Below are positions 23,859-33,142 of a stretch of DNA of 64,000 nucleotides, piece after piece. Numbering within the stretch: the stretch's first letter is position 1; each line of letters begins with the position of its first letter. The notes under the pieces are model-generated. The model ran no database searches. It was not told where the DNA came from and saw only the letters and a program-made list of their open reading frames with translations. The DNA comes from Streptomyces sp. NBC_01264 (GTDB lineage: Bacteria > Actinomycetota > Actinomycetes > Streptomycetales > Streptomycetaceae): contig NZ_JAPEOX010000001.1 of the NCBI RefSeq assembly GCF_026340675.1, forward strand, positions 3,410,001-3,474,000. Direction: 5' to 3'. The translations under genes and the position numbers were made by a program.

Positions 23859-25780
23859 GCGGGCCCGGAGGACGGATGATGATGGGACCGCCGACGACGC
23901 GGTCCATGGACTTCAAGGGCTCGGGCAAGCGGCTGCTGAGCGCGCTGGCGCGCGACCGGGCCAAGCTGTGGGGCATGATCCTCGCGGTCGTCGGCAGCGT
24001 CGCCGCGTCGGTGACCGGGCCCAAGATCCTCGGCGAGGCCACCGACCTGGTGTTCGCGGGGATCGTCGGCCGGAACTTCGACAAGGGCCTCACCAAGCAG
24101 CAGGCGCTGGACGGCCTGCGCGCCAGGGGCGAGGGCGGGATGGCGGACATGCTGTCCGGCACCGCCTTCACCCCGGGCAAGGGCATCGATTTCGGCGCGG
24201 TCGGGGTGGTGGCGCTGTGGGCGCTGGCCGTCTTCACGGCCGCCGGTCTGCTGATGCTGGTCGCCACCCGGCTGTCGAACCACATCATGAACGGCACCGT
24301 CTACCGGATGCGCGAGGAGCTCCAGGCGAAGCTGTCGCGGCTGCCGCTGTCGTACTTCGACCAGCAGAAGCGCGGTGAGGTGCTCAGCCGGGCCACGAAC
24401 GACATCGACAACATCGGGCAGACGATCCAGCAGACGATGGGTCAGCTGCTCAACTCGCTCCTGACGATCGTCGGCGTGCTGGCGATGATGTTCTGGATCT
24501 CGCCGGTGCTGGCCCTGGTCGCGCTGGTGACCATTCCGGTGTCCGCGTACGTCGCCGCGAAGATCGGCAAGAAGTCGCAGCCGCAATTCGTGGCGCAGTG
24601 GAAGACCACGGGCGCCCTGAACGCGCACGTCGAGGAGATGTACTCGGGCCACACCCTGGTCAAGGTCTTCGGCCGGCAGAAGGAGTCCGCGGCCCTGTTC
24701 GCCGAGCAGAACGAGGCGCTGTACCGGGCCTCCTTCAAGGCGCAGCTGGTCAGCGGGATCATGCAGCCGGTGATGCTGTTCATCTCGAACATCAACTACG
24801 TGCTCGTCGCGGTCGTCGGCGGTCTGAAGGTCGCCTCCGGCACCCTGTCGATCGGTGACGTGCAGGCCTTCATCCAGTACTCGCGCCAGTTCTCGATGCC
24901 GCTCACGCAGGTCGCCTCCATGGCGAACCTGGTGCAGTCCGGCGTCGCTTCCGCGGAGCGGGTCTACGAGCTGCTGGACGCTCCGGAGCAGGAGGCGGAC
25001 GCGGAGGTTCCTGAGCGTCCGGAGAACCTGCGCGGGCAGGTCACCTTCGACAAGGTCGCCTTCCGCTACGAGCCGGACAAGCCGCTGATCGAGAACCTCT
25101 CGCTGAGCGTGGACCCCGGGCAGACGGTCGCCATCGTCGGCCCGACCGGCGCCGGCAAGACCACGCTGGTCAACCTGCTGATGCGGTTCTACGAGGTCAC
25201 GGGCGGGGAGATAGCCCTCGACGGGGTGGACATCGCGAAGATGACCCGCGAGGGGCTGCGCGGAGGCATCGGCATGGTGCTCCAGGACACCTGGCTGTTC
25301 GGCGGCACCATCGCGGAGAACATCGCCTACGGGGCCACGCGCGAGGTCACGCGCGCCGAGGTCGAGGAGGCCGCGCGGGCGGCCCACGCCGACCGGTTCA
25401 TCCGTACCCTGCCCGAGGGCTACGACACGGTGCTGGACGACGAGGGCGCCGGAGTCAGCGCGGGCGAGAAGCAGCTGATCACCATCGCGCGGGCGTTCCT
25501 GTCCGACCCGGTGATCCTGGTGCTCGACGAGGCGACGAGCTCGGTGGACACCCGTACCGAGGTGCTGATCCAGAAGGCGATGGCGCGCCTCGCGCACGGC
25601 CGTACGTCCTTCGTGATCGCGCACCGGCTGTCCACGATCCGCGACGCGGACCTGATCCTGGTCATGGAGAGCGGCTCGATCGTGGAACAGGGCACGCACG
25701 AGGAGCTGCTGCTCTCGGGCGGCGCCTACGCGCGGCTGTACGCGGCGCAGTTCGCGCAGGCGGTCGCCGAGGTCGATTAG
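23855..25780 (+). CDS. ABC exporter half, subunit 2 (catalytic site)
   Basis: 641 residues. An N-terminal Gly/Met-rich extension ([14 protein letters not shown]) precedes an exporter membrane domain with an inserted loop at about residues 75-110 ([20 protein letters not shown]) in the first extracellular region, typical of this subunit. Nucleotide-binding domain: Walker [12 protein letters not shown], signature [15 protein letters not shown] (SAGEK in place of SGGQ), Walker [14 protein letters not shown] with the catalytic Glu, and [12 protein letters not shown] switch His. Together with subunit 1 it forms an asymmetric heterodimer; translation is coupled by the GTGA overlap at 23855-23858. 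A strong hairpin follows. Confidence 0.92.
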   Translation: MSGPGGRMMMGPPTTRSMDFKGSGKRLLSALARDRAKLWGMILAVVGSVAASVTGPKILGEATDLVFAGIVGRNFDKGLTKQQALDGLRARGEGGMADMLSGTAFTPGKGIDFGAVGVVALWALAVFTAAGLLMLVATRLSNHIMNGTVYRMREELQAKLSRLPLSYFDQQKRGEVLSRATNDIDNIGQTIQQTMGQLLNSLLTIVGVLAMMFWISPVLALVALVTIPVSAYVAAKIGKKSQPQFVAQWKTTGALNAHVEEMYSGHTLVKVFGRQKESAALFAEQNEALYRASFKAQLVSGIMQPVMLFISNINYVLVAVVGGLKVASGTLSIGDVQAFIQYSRQFSMPLTQVASMANLVQSGVASAERVYELLDAPEQEADAEVPERPENLRGQVTFDKVAFRYEPDKPLIENLSLSVDPGQTVAIVGPTGAGKTTLVNLLMRFYEVTGGEIALDGVDIAKMTREGLRGGIGMVLQDTWLFGGTIAENIAYGATREVTRAEVEEAARAAHADRFIRTLPEGYDTVLDDEGAGVSAGEKQLITIARAFLSDPVILVLDEATSSVDTRTEVLIQKAMARLAHGRTSFVIAHRLSTIRDADLILVMESGSIVEQGTHEELLLSGGAYARLYAAQFAQAVAEVD

Positions 25781-25810
25781 CCGAGGTCGAGCGGCACGGC
25801 CGGTATCGGG

Positions 25811-25837
25811 AGGGGCGCCCTGCGGGGCGCCCCTTTT
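25811..25837. terminator. Intrinsic terminator between ABC operon and hrdA
   Basis: A 10-bp perfect stem AGGGGCGCCC (25811-25820) / GGGCGCCCCT (25825-25834) with a TGCG loop and TTTT following on the plus strand. It ends the ABC exporter operon and, being symmetric, may also serve hrdA, which stops at 25845 on the minus strand. Confidence 0.88.
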
Positions 25838-25844
25838 CCCGTAC

Positions 25845-26960
25845 TCAGTCCAAGTACCCGCGCAGCTGGTCCGCGAAGGCGTGGTCGCGGAGCTTGTTGA
25901 GGGTCTTGGACTCGATCTGCCGGATCCGCTCCCGGGTCACCCCGAAGATCCGCCCGATCTCCTCCAGGGTGCGCGGCCGCCCGTCGGCGAGTCCGTAGCG
26001 GAGCTGGACGACCTTGCGCTCGCGCTCCCCGAGGGTGGAGAGCACCGCTTCCAGGTGCTCGCGGAGCAGGAAGAACGCGGCCGATTCGACCGGCGAGGCG
26101 GCGTCGCCGTCCTCGATGAGGTCGCCGAGGGCGACATCGTCCTCCTCGCCCACGGGTGCGTGCAGCGAGACCGGCTCCTGTGCGAGGCGCAGCACTTCCA
26201 GCACCCGCTCGGGGGTCAGCTCCAGGTGGACCGCGACCTCCTCTGCGGTGGGTTCGTACCCCCGCTCCTGGAGCATGCGGCGCTGGACGCGTACGACGCG
26301 GTTGATCAGTTCGACGACGTGGACGGGCACCCGGATGGTGCGGGCCTGGTCGGCCAGTGCCCGGGACATCGCCTGGCGGATCCACCAGGTGGCGTAGGTG
26401 GAGAACTTGTAGCCGCGGGCGTAGTCGAACTTCTCGACGGCGCGGATCAGTCCGAGGTTCCCCTCCTGGACCAGGTCGAGCATGGTCAGTCCGCGGCCGA
26501 CGTATCGCTTGGCGACGGAGACGACGAGCCGCAGGTTGGACTCGATGAGGCGCCGTTTGGCCATGCGGCCCATGACGACGAGCTTGTCCAGGTCGAGCGT
26601 GAGCTGCAGGTCGAGCGTGGCTCCGCTGCCGAGCTTCTCCTCCGCGAACAGTCCCGCTTCCACGCGCCGCGCGAGCTCGACCTCCTCGACGGCGGTGAGC
26701 AGCGGGATCCTGCCTATCTCGCGCAGGTACTGCCGGAACAGGTCGGCGGAGGGTCCCGCTCCGCCGGAGCCTTCCGCCGGGCGCTTGCGGGGCGGGGGCA
26801 CCTTCTCCAGCAGGTCCGGGCCTTCCGACTCCGCAACCTCTTCGGCCTCCTCGGCCTCCTCCTCGTGCATGGCGTCGGCCTCGGCCTCGGGCTCGGGCTC
26901 TTCGGCCACGGGCGCTTCGGCGGGCGGGCTGACGGTGACGGTCAGGCTCTGGGTCTGCAC
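25845..26960 (-). CDS. hrdA: Principal-like RNA polymerase sigma factor (HrdA type)
   Basis: 371 residues. A group 2 sigma-70: acidic low-complexity N-terminus ([22 protein letters not shown]), region 1.2 from [16 protein letters not shown], region 2 ([27 protein letters not shown] and [14 protein letters not shown]), region 3 ([16 protein letters not shown]) and region 4 ([17 protein letters not shown] and [14 protein letters not shown]). It lacks the long region 1.1 of HrdB. The start GTG 26960 is fixed by GGAGG eight bases upstream; a longer frame from 27050 exists but has no ribosome site. From gene order I assign HrdA; HrdC/HrdD cannot be excluded on sequence alone. It directs transcription of genes overlapping those of HrdB; loss is tolerated in S. 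coelicolor. Confidence 0.85.
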   Translation of the reverse strand: MQTQSLTVTVSPPAEAPVAEEPEPEAEADAMHEEEAEEAEEVAESEGPDLLEKVPPPRKRPAEGSGGAGPSADLFRQYLREIGRIPLLTAVEEVELARRVEAGLFAEEKLGSGATLDLQLTLDLDKLVVMGRMAKRRLIESNLRLVVSVAKRYVGRGLTMLDLVQEGNLGLIRAVEKFDYARGYKFSTYATWWIRQAMSRALADQARTIRVPVHVVELINRVVRVQRRMLQERGYEPTAEEVAVHLELTPERVLEVLRLAQEPVSLHAPVGEEDDVALGDLIEDGDAASPVESAAFFLLREHLEAVLSTLGERERKVVQLRYGLADGRPRTLEEIGRIFGVTRERIRQIESKTLNKLRDHAFADQLRGYLD

Positions 26961-27135
26961 GGGGGCGACCTCCACAGGGCTCCGAGGACGGGTGCACCGC
27001 ACCTCAGTGTGGGGTACGACACATCGCTGCCACGAGGGGCGTGCGACCACTTTCTGGGTCCGGTGCGTGACCCATGGTTACCCCCGGACCAGAACCCCGA
27101 TGCGGATCGGACGCATGTCCGAGAGGATCGTGGCC

Positions 27136-27717
27136 ATGTCTGTGTACGAAACGCACGTCACCGTGCGCTGCCCGGATCCGGTGGAGTTGGCGCGGCTCGA
27201 ATCGTGGTCCGCGCGGCGGGAGTTGAAGGTCACGCACATCGTGCTGGCCAGGGGCCGGATGACCTCGCAGCCGATGCTGACGCTGCCCGACCGCGACGGG
27301 CACGAGGTCCTGGTGCCCGGGCTGCGCGCGGCCGGCTTCGACCCGGTCCGGGTCAAGGTGGAGACGGTCCCGTGGACCGCGGAGCCCCCGGGGCCGGGCG
27401 GCGGGTACTTCGAGCACCACCTCAAACTGCGGCTCCCCGCGGACTGGGACCGCCCGGCCCTGGAGTCCCTGGTGGTCCGGCACGCGGCACACGTCTCGTG
27501 GAACGCCCGCCGGGTCCTGCCGGGGGCGGGGCAGGAACGATTCGTGACCCAGCGGTGGCGGGGTACGGCGGCGGAGGCGGGGGCGGCGTGCGACGCGCTG
27601 GTCGCCGCGCTGCTGGGGGCCGGGTACGAAATCCGCTCGGAAGAGCGGGAGTTCGTGCTGTACGACAGTGACCTGTCGGTGGACGACGGGTGGATCGAGG
27701 AGGGGGACGCGCGATGA
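27136..27717 (+). CDS. Uncharacterised protein upstream of and overlapping the AbiEii-like gene
   Basis: 193 residues from ATG 27136 (GAGAGGATC upstream). Cytosolic, no signal. The sequence appears to have two similar halves: VYETHVTVRCPDPVELARLE at the N-terminus and YFEHHLKLRLPADWDRPALE from about residue 95, each a beta strand then a helix, followed by further strands; the C-terminus is acidic (LYDSDLSVDDGWIEEGD). This suggests a duplicated ferredoxin-like fold. The stop overlaps the start of the next gene (ATGA), so both are made together. It is divergent from hrdA with a 175-bp gap. It has no helix-turn-helix, unlike AbiEi antitoxins, so partner or immunity roles are only a guess. Confidence 0.7.
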   Translation: MSVYETHVTVRCPDPVELARLESWSARRELKVTHIVLARGRMTSQPMLTLPDRDGHEVLVPGLRAAGFDPVRVKVETVPWTAEPPGPGGGYFEHHLKLRLPADWDRPALESLVVRHAAHVSWNARRVLPGAGQERFVTQRWRGTAAEAGAACDALVAALLGAGYEIRSEEREFVLYDSDLSVDDGWIEEGDAR

Positions 27718-28709
27718 GCGGCCAGGAGTGGAAGCCGTCGATTCCGGGCGGCCCGGACGATCCGGCGGAGCCGGAGGCGGAGCGGCGGCGGCGGATGCAC
27801 CAGCCGCCCCGGACCTTGAGGACGGGCGACAGGGGTGATCCGACCGCGGTGGCCTTCGATCCCGCCCTCAAGCACTTCTCCGAGGCGTACCGGCCGCTGG
27901 ATCCGGTGATCCCGGAGCCGGCGGCGCGAGCGGCCTGGCGGTCGGCCCGACGGGCGGCGATGGACGTGGCGTTGGGCGCGGTCGGGGCCTCGGGCGATGC
28001 CGGTTCACTGGTGCTGCGCGGCAGCATGCTGATGTCCCGGTGGTTCGGGAAGATCGCGCGGGAACCGCACGACCTGGACTTCGTCGTGGTCCCCGCGGAC
28101 TGGATGATCGAGGAGGACCGCACCGGGCGCATGCTGGACGCGATCGCGGCCGGGGCCGAGCGGCTGGCCCCGTACGGCGGCCTGGTGATGCCGGCTTCGG
28201 AGGCGGTCTCCGAGTACATCTGGACGTACGAACGGGTTCCGGGGCGCAGGCTGGTCCTGCCCTGGTCCGCACCGGGGATGCGGGGCGGGCAGGTCCAGCT
28301 GGACTTCGTCTTCAACGAGCACCTGCCGGCCGCGCCGGAGCCGGTGGAGGTGGCGGGGGTACCGCTGCTGGGGGCGGGCCGGGAGCTGTCCCTCGCCTGG
28401 AAGCTGTTGTGGCTGGCCGGGGACCTGTACCCGCAGGGCAAGGACCTCTACGACGCGGTCCTGCTGGCGGAGGACTGCGCGCTGCCGTACCCGCTGCTGG
28501 CGGAGGTGTTCCGGCTCTCCGGGGAGTTCGAGGTCGGCGGCGGGCAACCGGTGCCCGCGCCCGCGCACTTCGAGGAGCTCGCGCGGACGGACTGGGCCGC
28601 GTTCCACCAGGAGTACCCGGGGATCCCCGGCTCCGCCGAGTCCTACGCGGACCGCCTGCTGGCGGCCCTGGCGCCCACCTTCGCCGGAGCCCCGGAAGGG
28701 ACGGCCTAG
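27714..28709 (+). CDS. AbiEii/AbiGii-type nucleotidyltransferase
   Basis: 331 residues. The nucleotidyltransferase core is clear: LVLRGSMLMSRWFG (GS motif, about residue 102), REPHDLDFVVVP (metal-binding Asp120 and Asp122), third carboxylate in VQLDFVFNE near residue 199, and the C-terminal signature AWKLLWLAGDLYPQGKDLYD. These match PF08843 proteins, of which AbiEii toxins and MenT enzymes block translation by adding nucleotides to tRNA. The first 85 residues are an extra Pro/Arg-rich region. ATG 27714 overlaps the upstream gene (ATGA). The stop shares CTAG with the stop of convergent nasA. It could be a toxin with an unusual partner or a housekeeping transferase; sequence alone cannot decide. 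Confidence 0.78.
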   Translation: MSGQEWKPSIPGGPDDPAEPEAERRRRMHQPPRTLRTGDRGDPTAVAFDPALKHFSEAYRPLDPVIPEPAARAAWRSARRAAMDVALGAVGASGDAGSLVLRGSMLMSRWFGKIAREPHDLDFVVVPADWMIEEDRTGRMLDAIAAGAERLAPYGGLVMPASEAVSEYIWTYERVPGRRLVLPWSAPGMRGGQVQLDFVFNEHLPAAPEPVEVAGVPLLGAGRELSLAWKLLWLAGDLYPQGKDLYDAVLLAEDCALPYPLLAEVFRLSGEFEVGGGQPVPAPAHFEELARTDWAAFHQEYPGIPGSAESYADRLLAALAPTFAGAPEGTA

Positions 28710-30805
28710 GCCGGTTCCACCCGGACCGCGCACACCTTGAACTCCGGCATCCGGGAGACCGGGTCCAGCGCCGGGTTGGTCAGGGTGTTGGCCCGGCCCT
28801 CGCCCGGCCAGTGGAAGGGCATGAAGACGGTGTCCGCGCGGATGGTGTCCGTGATGCGGGCCGGGGCGACCGCGCGGCCGCGGCGGGAGGTGACCGCGAG
28901 GGGGGCTCCGTCGACCGCGCCGATGCGGGCCGCGAGGCGGGGGTGGAGTTCCACGAAGGGGCCGGGGGCGGCCGCGTTGAGCTCGTCCACCCGGCGGGTC
29001 TGCGCGCCCGACTGGTACTGGGCGACGACCCGGCCGGTGGTGAGGAGGAGCGGGTACTCCGTGTCCGGCACCTCGGCGGCGTCGCGGTGGGAGACGGGCA
29101 CGAAGCGGGCCCGGCCGTCCTCGGTGGCGAAGCGGTCCAGGAAGAGGCGCGGGGTGCCGGGGTGGGGCCCGGCGGCGGGGCCGGGCTCCGCCGGGCAGGG
29201 CCAGAAGACGCCCTGCTCCGCTTCGATGCGGGCGTAGGTGATGCCCGAGTAGTCCGCCGGGCCGCCCGCCGAGGCGCGGCGCAGCTCCTCGAAGACCTGC
29301 TCGGGCTCGCTCGGGAAGGCCTTCGGCATGCCCAGGCGGGTGGCCAGGCCGTGCAGGACCTCCAGGTCGGAGCGGACCCCCGGCGGCGGGGTCAGGGCCC
29401 GGCGGCGGAGCAGGACGCGGCCCTCCAGGTTGGTGGTGGTGCCGGTCTCCTCCGCCCACTGGGTGACCGGGAGGACCACGTCGGCCAGGGCCGCGGTCTC
29501 GGACAGGACCACGTCGGCGACGGCCAGGAAGTCCAGGGAGCAGATGCGGTCCTCTATGTGGCCGGCGCGGGGGGCCGAGACCACCGGGTTGGAGCCCATC
29601 AGGAGGAGGGCCTTGACGTCCGAGCCCAGCTCGTCGAGGAGTTCGTACGCGCTGCGGCCGGGCCCGGGAAGGTCGTCGGGGTCGATCCCCCAGACCCCGG
29701 CGACGTGGGCCCGGGCCGCCGGGTCGGTCAGCTTGCGGTAGCCGGGGAGCTGGTCGGCCTTCTGGCCGTGCTCGCGGCCGCCCTGCCCGTTGCCCTGGCC
29801 GGTGAGGCAGCCGTAGCCGGAGAGCGGCCGGCCGGCCCGGCCGGTGGCGAGGCACAGGTTGATCCAGGCTCCGACGGTGTCGACCCCCTTGGACTGCTGC
29901 TCGGGGCCGCGCGCGGTGAGCACCATCGCGGATTCGGGCGCGCAGAACATCGCCACCGCGTCGCGGAGTCTGGGGACGGGGACGCCGGTGATGCGCTCCA
30001 CCAGCTCCGGCCAGTGCGCCATCACGGCCGCGCGGGCCTCCTCCCAGCCGCTGGTGCGCCCGGCGATGAACTCCTCGTCGGTGTGGCCGCCGGCGACGAC
30101 GAGGTGCAGCAGGCCGAGCGCCAGCGCCAGGTCGGTGCCGGGGCGCGGGGCCAGGTGCAGGTCGGCCTGTTCGGCGGTGCGCGTGCGGCGCGGGTCCACC
30201 ACGATCAACGTGCCGCCGTTCGCGCGGAGTTCCCGGAAGAAGCGCAGCGCGGGCGGCATGGTGTCGGCGGGGTTGGAGCCGACGAGGATGACGCAGCCGG
30301 TCCGGGGGATGTCCTCCAGCGGGAAGGGCAGCCCCCGGTCGAGCCCGAAGGCCCGCTGGTGCGCGGCGGCGGCCGAGGACATGCAGAACCGGCCGTTGTA
30401 GTCGATCTGCGAGGTCCCCAGCGCGATGCGGGCGAACTTCCCGAGGGCGTACGCCTTCTCGTTGGTCAGCCCGCCGCCGCCGAACACCCCGACCGCGTCT
30501 GCCCCGTACGACCGCCGCGTGCGGGCGAGGCCCTCGGCGACGGCGTCCAGGGCCTCCTCCCAGGTGGCCGGCTCCAGCCGCCCGGCGCGGGTGCGGACGA
30601 GCGGCTCGGTGAGGCGCATCCGGGAGGAGAGCACGGCGGGGGCGGTGCGGCCCTTGCCGCACAGCGCGCCCCGGTTCACGGGGAAGTCGGCCCGCTCCTC
30701 CACTGCCACGCCGCCGACCGCGCCCGGCTCGGGGCGCAGGTTCATCCCGCACTGCAGCGCGCAGTACGGGCAGTGCGTGGCGGTAACGGACTCCGAGGTG
30801 TGCAT
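28706..30805 (-). CDS. nasA: Assimilatory nitrate reductase catalytic subunit (molybdopterin oxidoreductase)
   Basis: 699 residues. Cytoplasmic Mo-bis-MGD enzyme that reduces nitrate to nitrite. The N-terminal [4Fe-4S] site is CPYCALQC with the fourth Cys in GALCGKG (Cys12, 15, 19 and about 49). Further motifs: YNGRFCMSSAAAAHQRAFG (Cys as Mo ligand region), LVGSNPADTMPPA, VDPRRTRTAEQAD, and the C-terminal dinucleotide domain LLTTGRVVAQYQSGAQTRR and HWPGEGRANTLTNPALDP. No Tat signal, consistent with assimilation. It lacks the C-terminal [2Fe-2S] domain of some NasA. ATG 30805 has no clear ribosome site and may be leaderless. A sequence fitting GlnR spacing lies at 30818-30855. NirB/NirD are 20 kb away. 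Confidence 0.9.
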   Translation of the reverse strand: MHTSESVTATHCPYCALQCGMNLRPEPGAVGGVAVEERADFPVNRGALCGKGRTAPAVLSSRMRLTEPLVRTRAGRLEPATWEEALDAVAEGLARTRRSYGADAVGVFGGGGLTNEKAYALGKFARIALGTSQIDYNGRFCMSSAAAAHQRAFGLDRGLPFPLEDIPRTGCVILVGSNPADTMPPALRFFRELRANGGTLIVVDPRRTRTAEQADLHLAPRPGTDLALALGLLHLVVAGGHTDEEFIAGRTSGWEEARAAVMAHWPELVERITGVPVPRLRDAVAMFCAPESAMVLTARGPEQQSKGVDTVGAWINLCLATGRAGRPLSGYGCLTGQGNGQGGREHGQKADQLPGYRKLTDPAARAHVAGVWGIDPDDLPGPGRSAYELLDELGSDVKALLLMGSNPVVSAPRAGHIEDRICSLDFLAVADVVLSETAALADVVLPVTQWAEETGTTTNLEGRVLLRRRALTPPPGVRSDLEVLHGLATRLGMPKAFPSEPEQVFEELRRASAGGPADYSGITYARIEAEQGVFWPCPAEPGPAAGPHPGTPRLFLDRFATEDGRARFVPVSHRDAAEVPDTEYPLLLTTGRVVAQYQSGAQTRRVDELNAAAPGPFVELHPRLAARIGAVDGAPLAVTSRRGRAVAPARITDTIRADTVFMPFHWPGEGRANTLTNPALDPVSRMPEFKVCAVRVEPA

Positions 30806-30817
30806 GCGGCCCAGCGT

Positions 30818-30855
30818 GCGTCGGCGGTGTTACACGGGCCGCCGCCCCGCGTTAC
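30818..30855 (-). promoter_or_regulatory. Candidate GlnR box upstream of nasA
   Basis: Read on the minus strand: GTAAC-n6-CGGCG-n6-GTAAC-n6-GACGC. The two a-sites match GTNAC exactly and are 22 bp apart as in known GlnR a-b-a-b boxes; the b-sites match GAAAC poorly. It ends 13 bp before the nasA ATG. nasA is a known GlnR target in S. coelicolor, which supports the reading. Confidence 0.5.
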
Positions 30856-30998
30856 GAGTCTGCGTGCTCCGCCTCAGCGTCCGCCGCCGGCTCCGGTGAG
30901 GCCCTGCGCAGTGGGGGGCGGCAGAGGACCTCCACGTACACGATCCGGCCGTCGACGGCGTCGACGTGCAGCATGCCGCGCTCGGGGAGCAGGGGCAC
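30852..30998 (-). other. Possible small ORF (48 codons) upstream of nasA
   Basis: A frame from GTG 30998 to TAA 30852 reads VPLLPERGMLHVDAVDG, RIVYVEVL and then a low-complexity tail. It lies on the minus strand between the SDR stop and nasA, 266 bp in all. It has no ribosome site and I recognise nothing in it; its stop overlaps the candidate GlnR box. It may be a gene remnant or chance frame. Confidence 0.2.
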
Positions 30999-31071
30999 CG
31001 TGCGGTGGCCGGGCCCGAAGGGCGTGCCCGGCGGCGGGCATCCGAATGTCCGCCGGGGCGCCGGGGCCGGG

Positions 31072-31908
<837 letters not shown>

Positions 31909-32658
31909 TCAGTCTGCCACGGAGGCCAGGGCGCGCGACACCCCCTCCTCCTTCGGCCCCAGGAACCGCGGCTCCGGCTCGAACACCGCGTCCAGTGCCG
32001 CCTTGCCCGCCGCGAAGACCTCGCGGGCCCCGCCGTAGTACCAGGTCGCGTCGTGCACGTCGGACACCCCGACCCCGTAGGAGTCCACGCCCGCCGCCCG
32101 GCAGAGCGCGACCGCCCGGCGGATGTGGAAGCCCTGGCTGATCAGCACCGCCCTGTGCACGCCGAACACCTCCCGGGCCCGGACGCAGGAGTCCCACGAG
32201 TCGAAGCCGGCGTAGTCGCTGACGACGCGGGAGTCGGGCACCCCGTGGCCCGTCAGGTACGCGCGCATCGCGTCGGGCTCGTCGTAATCGGTACGGCTGT
32301 TGTCGCCGGTGACCAGGACGACCCTGACCTTCCCCGCGCGGTAGAGCTCGACGGCGGCGTCGAGGCGGCGCGCGAGGTACGGGGTGGGCCGGCCGTTCCA
32401 CAGCCCGGCGCCGAACACCACGGCCACCTCGGCGGCGGGCGCGTCGGCGGTGGTCCGCAGCCGGGGCCCGGCGGACGCGTGCGTCCACGCCGAGGGCAGC
32501 AGGGCCAGCACGCAGCCCGCCATCACCACCCGCACGGCCCGCCGCCGGGCCCGTACGGTCCGGGGCACCGTGATCCGTACGGCCCCCAGCCGGCCCCCTA
32601 CGGCCTTCAGCCGGCCCCGGGTCGCCCCGAACAGGTCACGTACCGCTGCGCGCTTCAA
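31909..32658 (-). CDS. YdcF/SanA family membrane-anchored protein (DUF218)
   Basis: 249 residues from TTG 32658, which has AGGAGG eight bases upstream and no better start nearby. A basic N-terminus (KRAAVRDLFGATRGRLKAVGGR) leads into one transmembrane or signal segment (VVMAGCVLALLPSAWTHASA, about residues 44-63), followed by the DUF218 domain outside: AEVAVVFGAGLWNGRPTPYLARRLD, VLVTGDNSRTDYDEPDAMRAYL, SWDSCVRAREVFGVHRAVLISQGFHIRRA. The family includes SanA (vancomycin permeability) and ElyC; activity is not established. Transcribed towards the SDR gene. Confidence 0.85.
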   Translation of the reverse strand: MKRAAVRDLFGATRGRLKAVGGRLGAVRITVPRTVRARRRAVRVVMAGCVLALLPSAWTHASAGPRLRTTADAPAAEVAVVFGAGLWNGRPTPYLARRLDAAVELYRAGKVRVVLVTGDNSRTDYDEPDAMRAYLTGHGVPDSRVVSDYAGFDSWDSCVRAREVFGVHRAVLISQGFHIRRAVALCRAAGVDSYGVGVSDVHDATWYYGGAREVFAAGKAALDAVFEPEPRFLGPKEEGVSRALASVAD

Positions 32659-32814
32659 TGCAATGCCCTCCTGGTGGTCCTGTCGACTACGGACGCGCGG
32701 ACGCCCCCGGCGGTTTCCCCGAGGCCAGCGCCTCTCGGGGTACGCCGCCCCCGGCGCCGGAGGAGCTGGATTCCCCCCGCCGTCCACCCCCCTGTGAGCA
32801 GGTGGAAAACACCC

Positions 32815-32852
32815 GTCACGCCCGCGCAACGCACCGGCAACCTGCCGCGCGC
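32815..32852 (+). promoter_or_regulatory. Possible GlnR box upstream of the chelatase
   Basis: GTCAC (32815)-n6-GCAAC-n6-GCAAC-n6-CGCGC. The first a-site fits GTNAC, b1 and a2 have one mismatch each, b2 does not fit. It ends 11 bp before ATG 32864. Weaker than the nasA and nir sites. Confidence 0.3.
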
Positions 32853-32863
32853 AGGATCGGTTC

Positions 32864-33142
32864 ATGACGGAGCCGGCGCACCCTCCCGAATTCCTGCCCA
32901 TGCCCCTTCCGCCCGCGACCACCGCGGAGCTGCTGACCCGGATCACCGCCCAGCTCGGTACGCAGCTCAGCGGGCTGCGTCCCCGACACCACGCAGGAGT
33001 CCTCCCATGCAGCAGCCCGCCCTCGTCGCCGTGGCCCACGGCAGCCGCGATCCGCGCGCCCTCCACACCGTCGAAGCCCTGCTCGAACGGGTCCGTGAGC
33101 TCCGCCCCCGCCTCGACGTCCGGCTCGGTCACATCGAGCTGA
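32864..33142 (+). other. Short ORF before the chelatase: leader peptide or frameshifted N-terminal extension
   Basis: ATG 32864 with AGGATCG upstream reads MTEPAHPPEFLPMPLPP then ATTAELLTRITAQLGTQL. From about 33010 the frame becomes arginine/serine-poor nonsense overlapping the chelatase in another frame. I recall Streptomyces chelatases with an N-terminal extension of similar type, so a frameshift near 33000 joining it to the chelatase is possible; otherwise it is a small separate peptide. Confidence 0.35.

Noticed and set aside
26961..27050. Upstream extension of hrdA to 27050
   Set aside because: The extra 30 residues have no sigma-factor homology, while GTG 26960 has a perfectly spaced GGAGG.
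27136..27717. 2H phosphoesterase (LigT-like) because of HVTV and HVSW motifs
   Set aside because: The first motif lies in the first strand and not after the first helix, spacing differs from the 2H family, and no other family features are present.
28005..30752. A 915-codon frame on the minus strand and a 1036-codon frame on the plus strand over nasA
   Set aside because: Low-complexity Arg/Gly/Ala/Pro compositions produced by GC-rich third positions; the nasA frame has full homology and cofactor motifs. Many similar long frames elsewhere were left out for the same reason.
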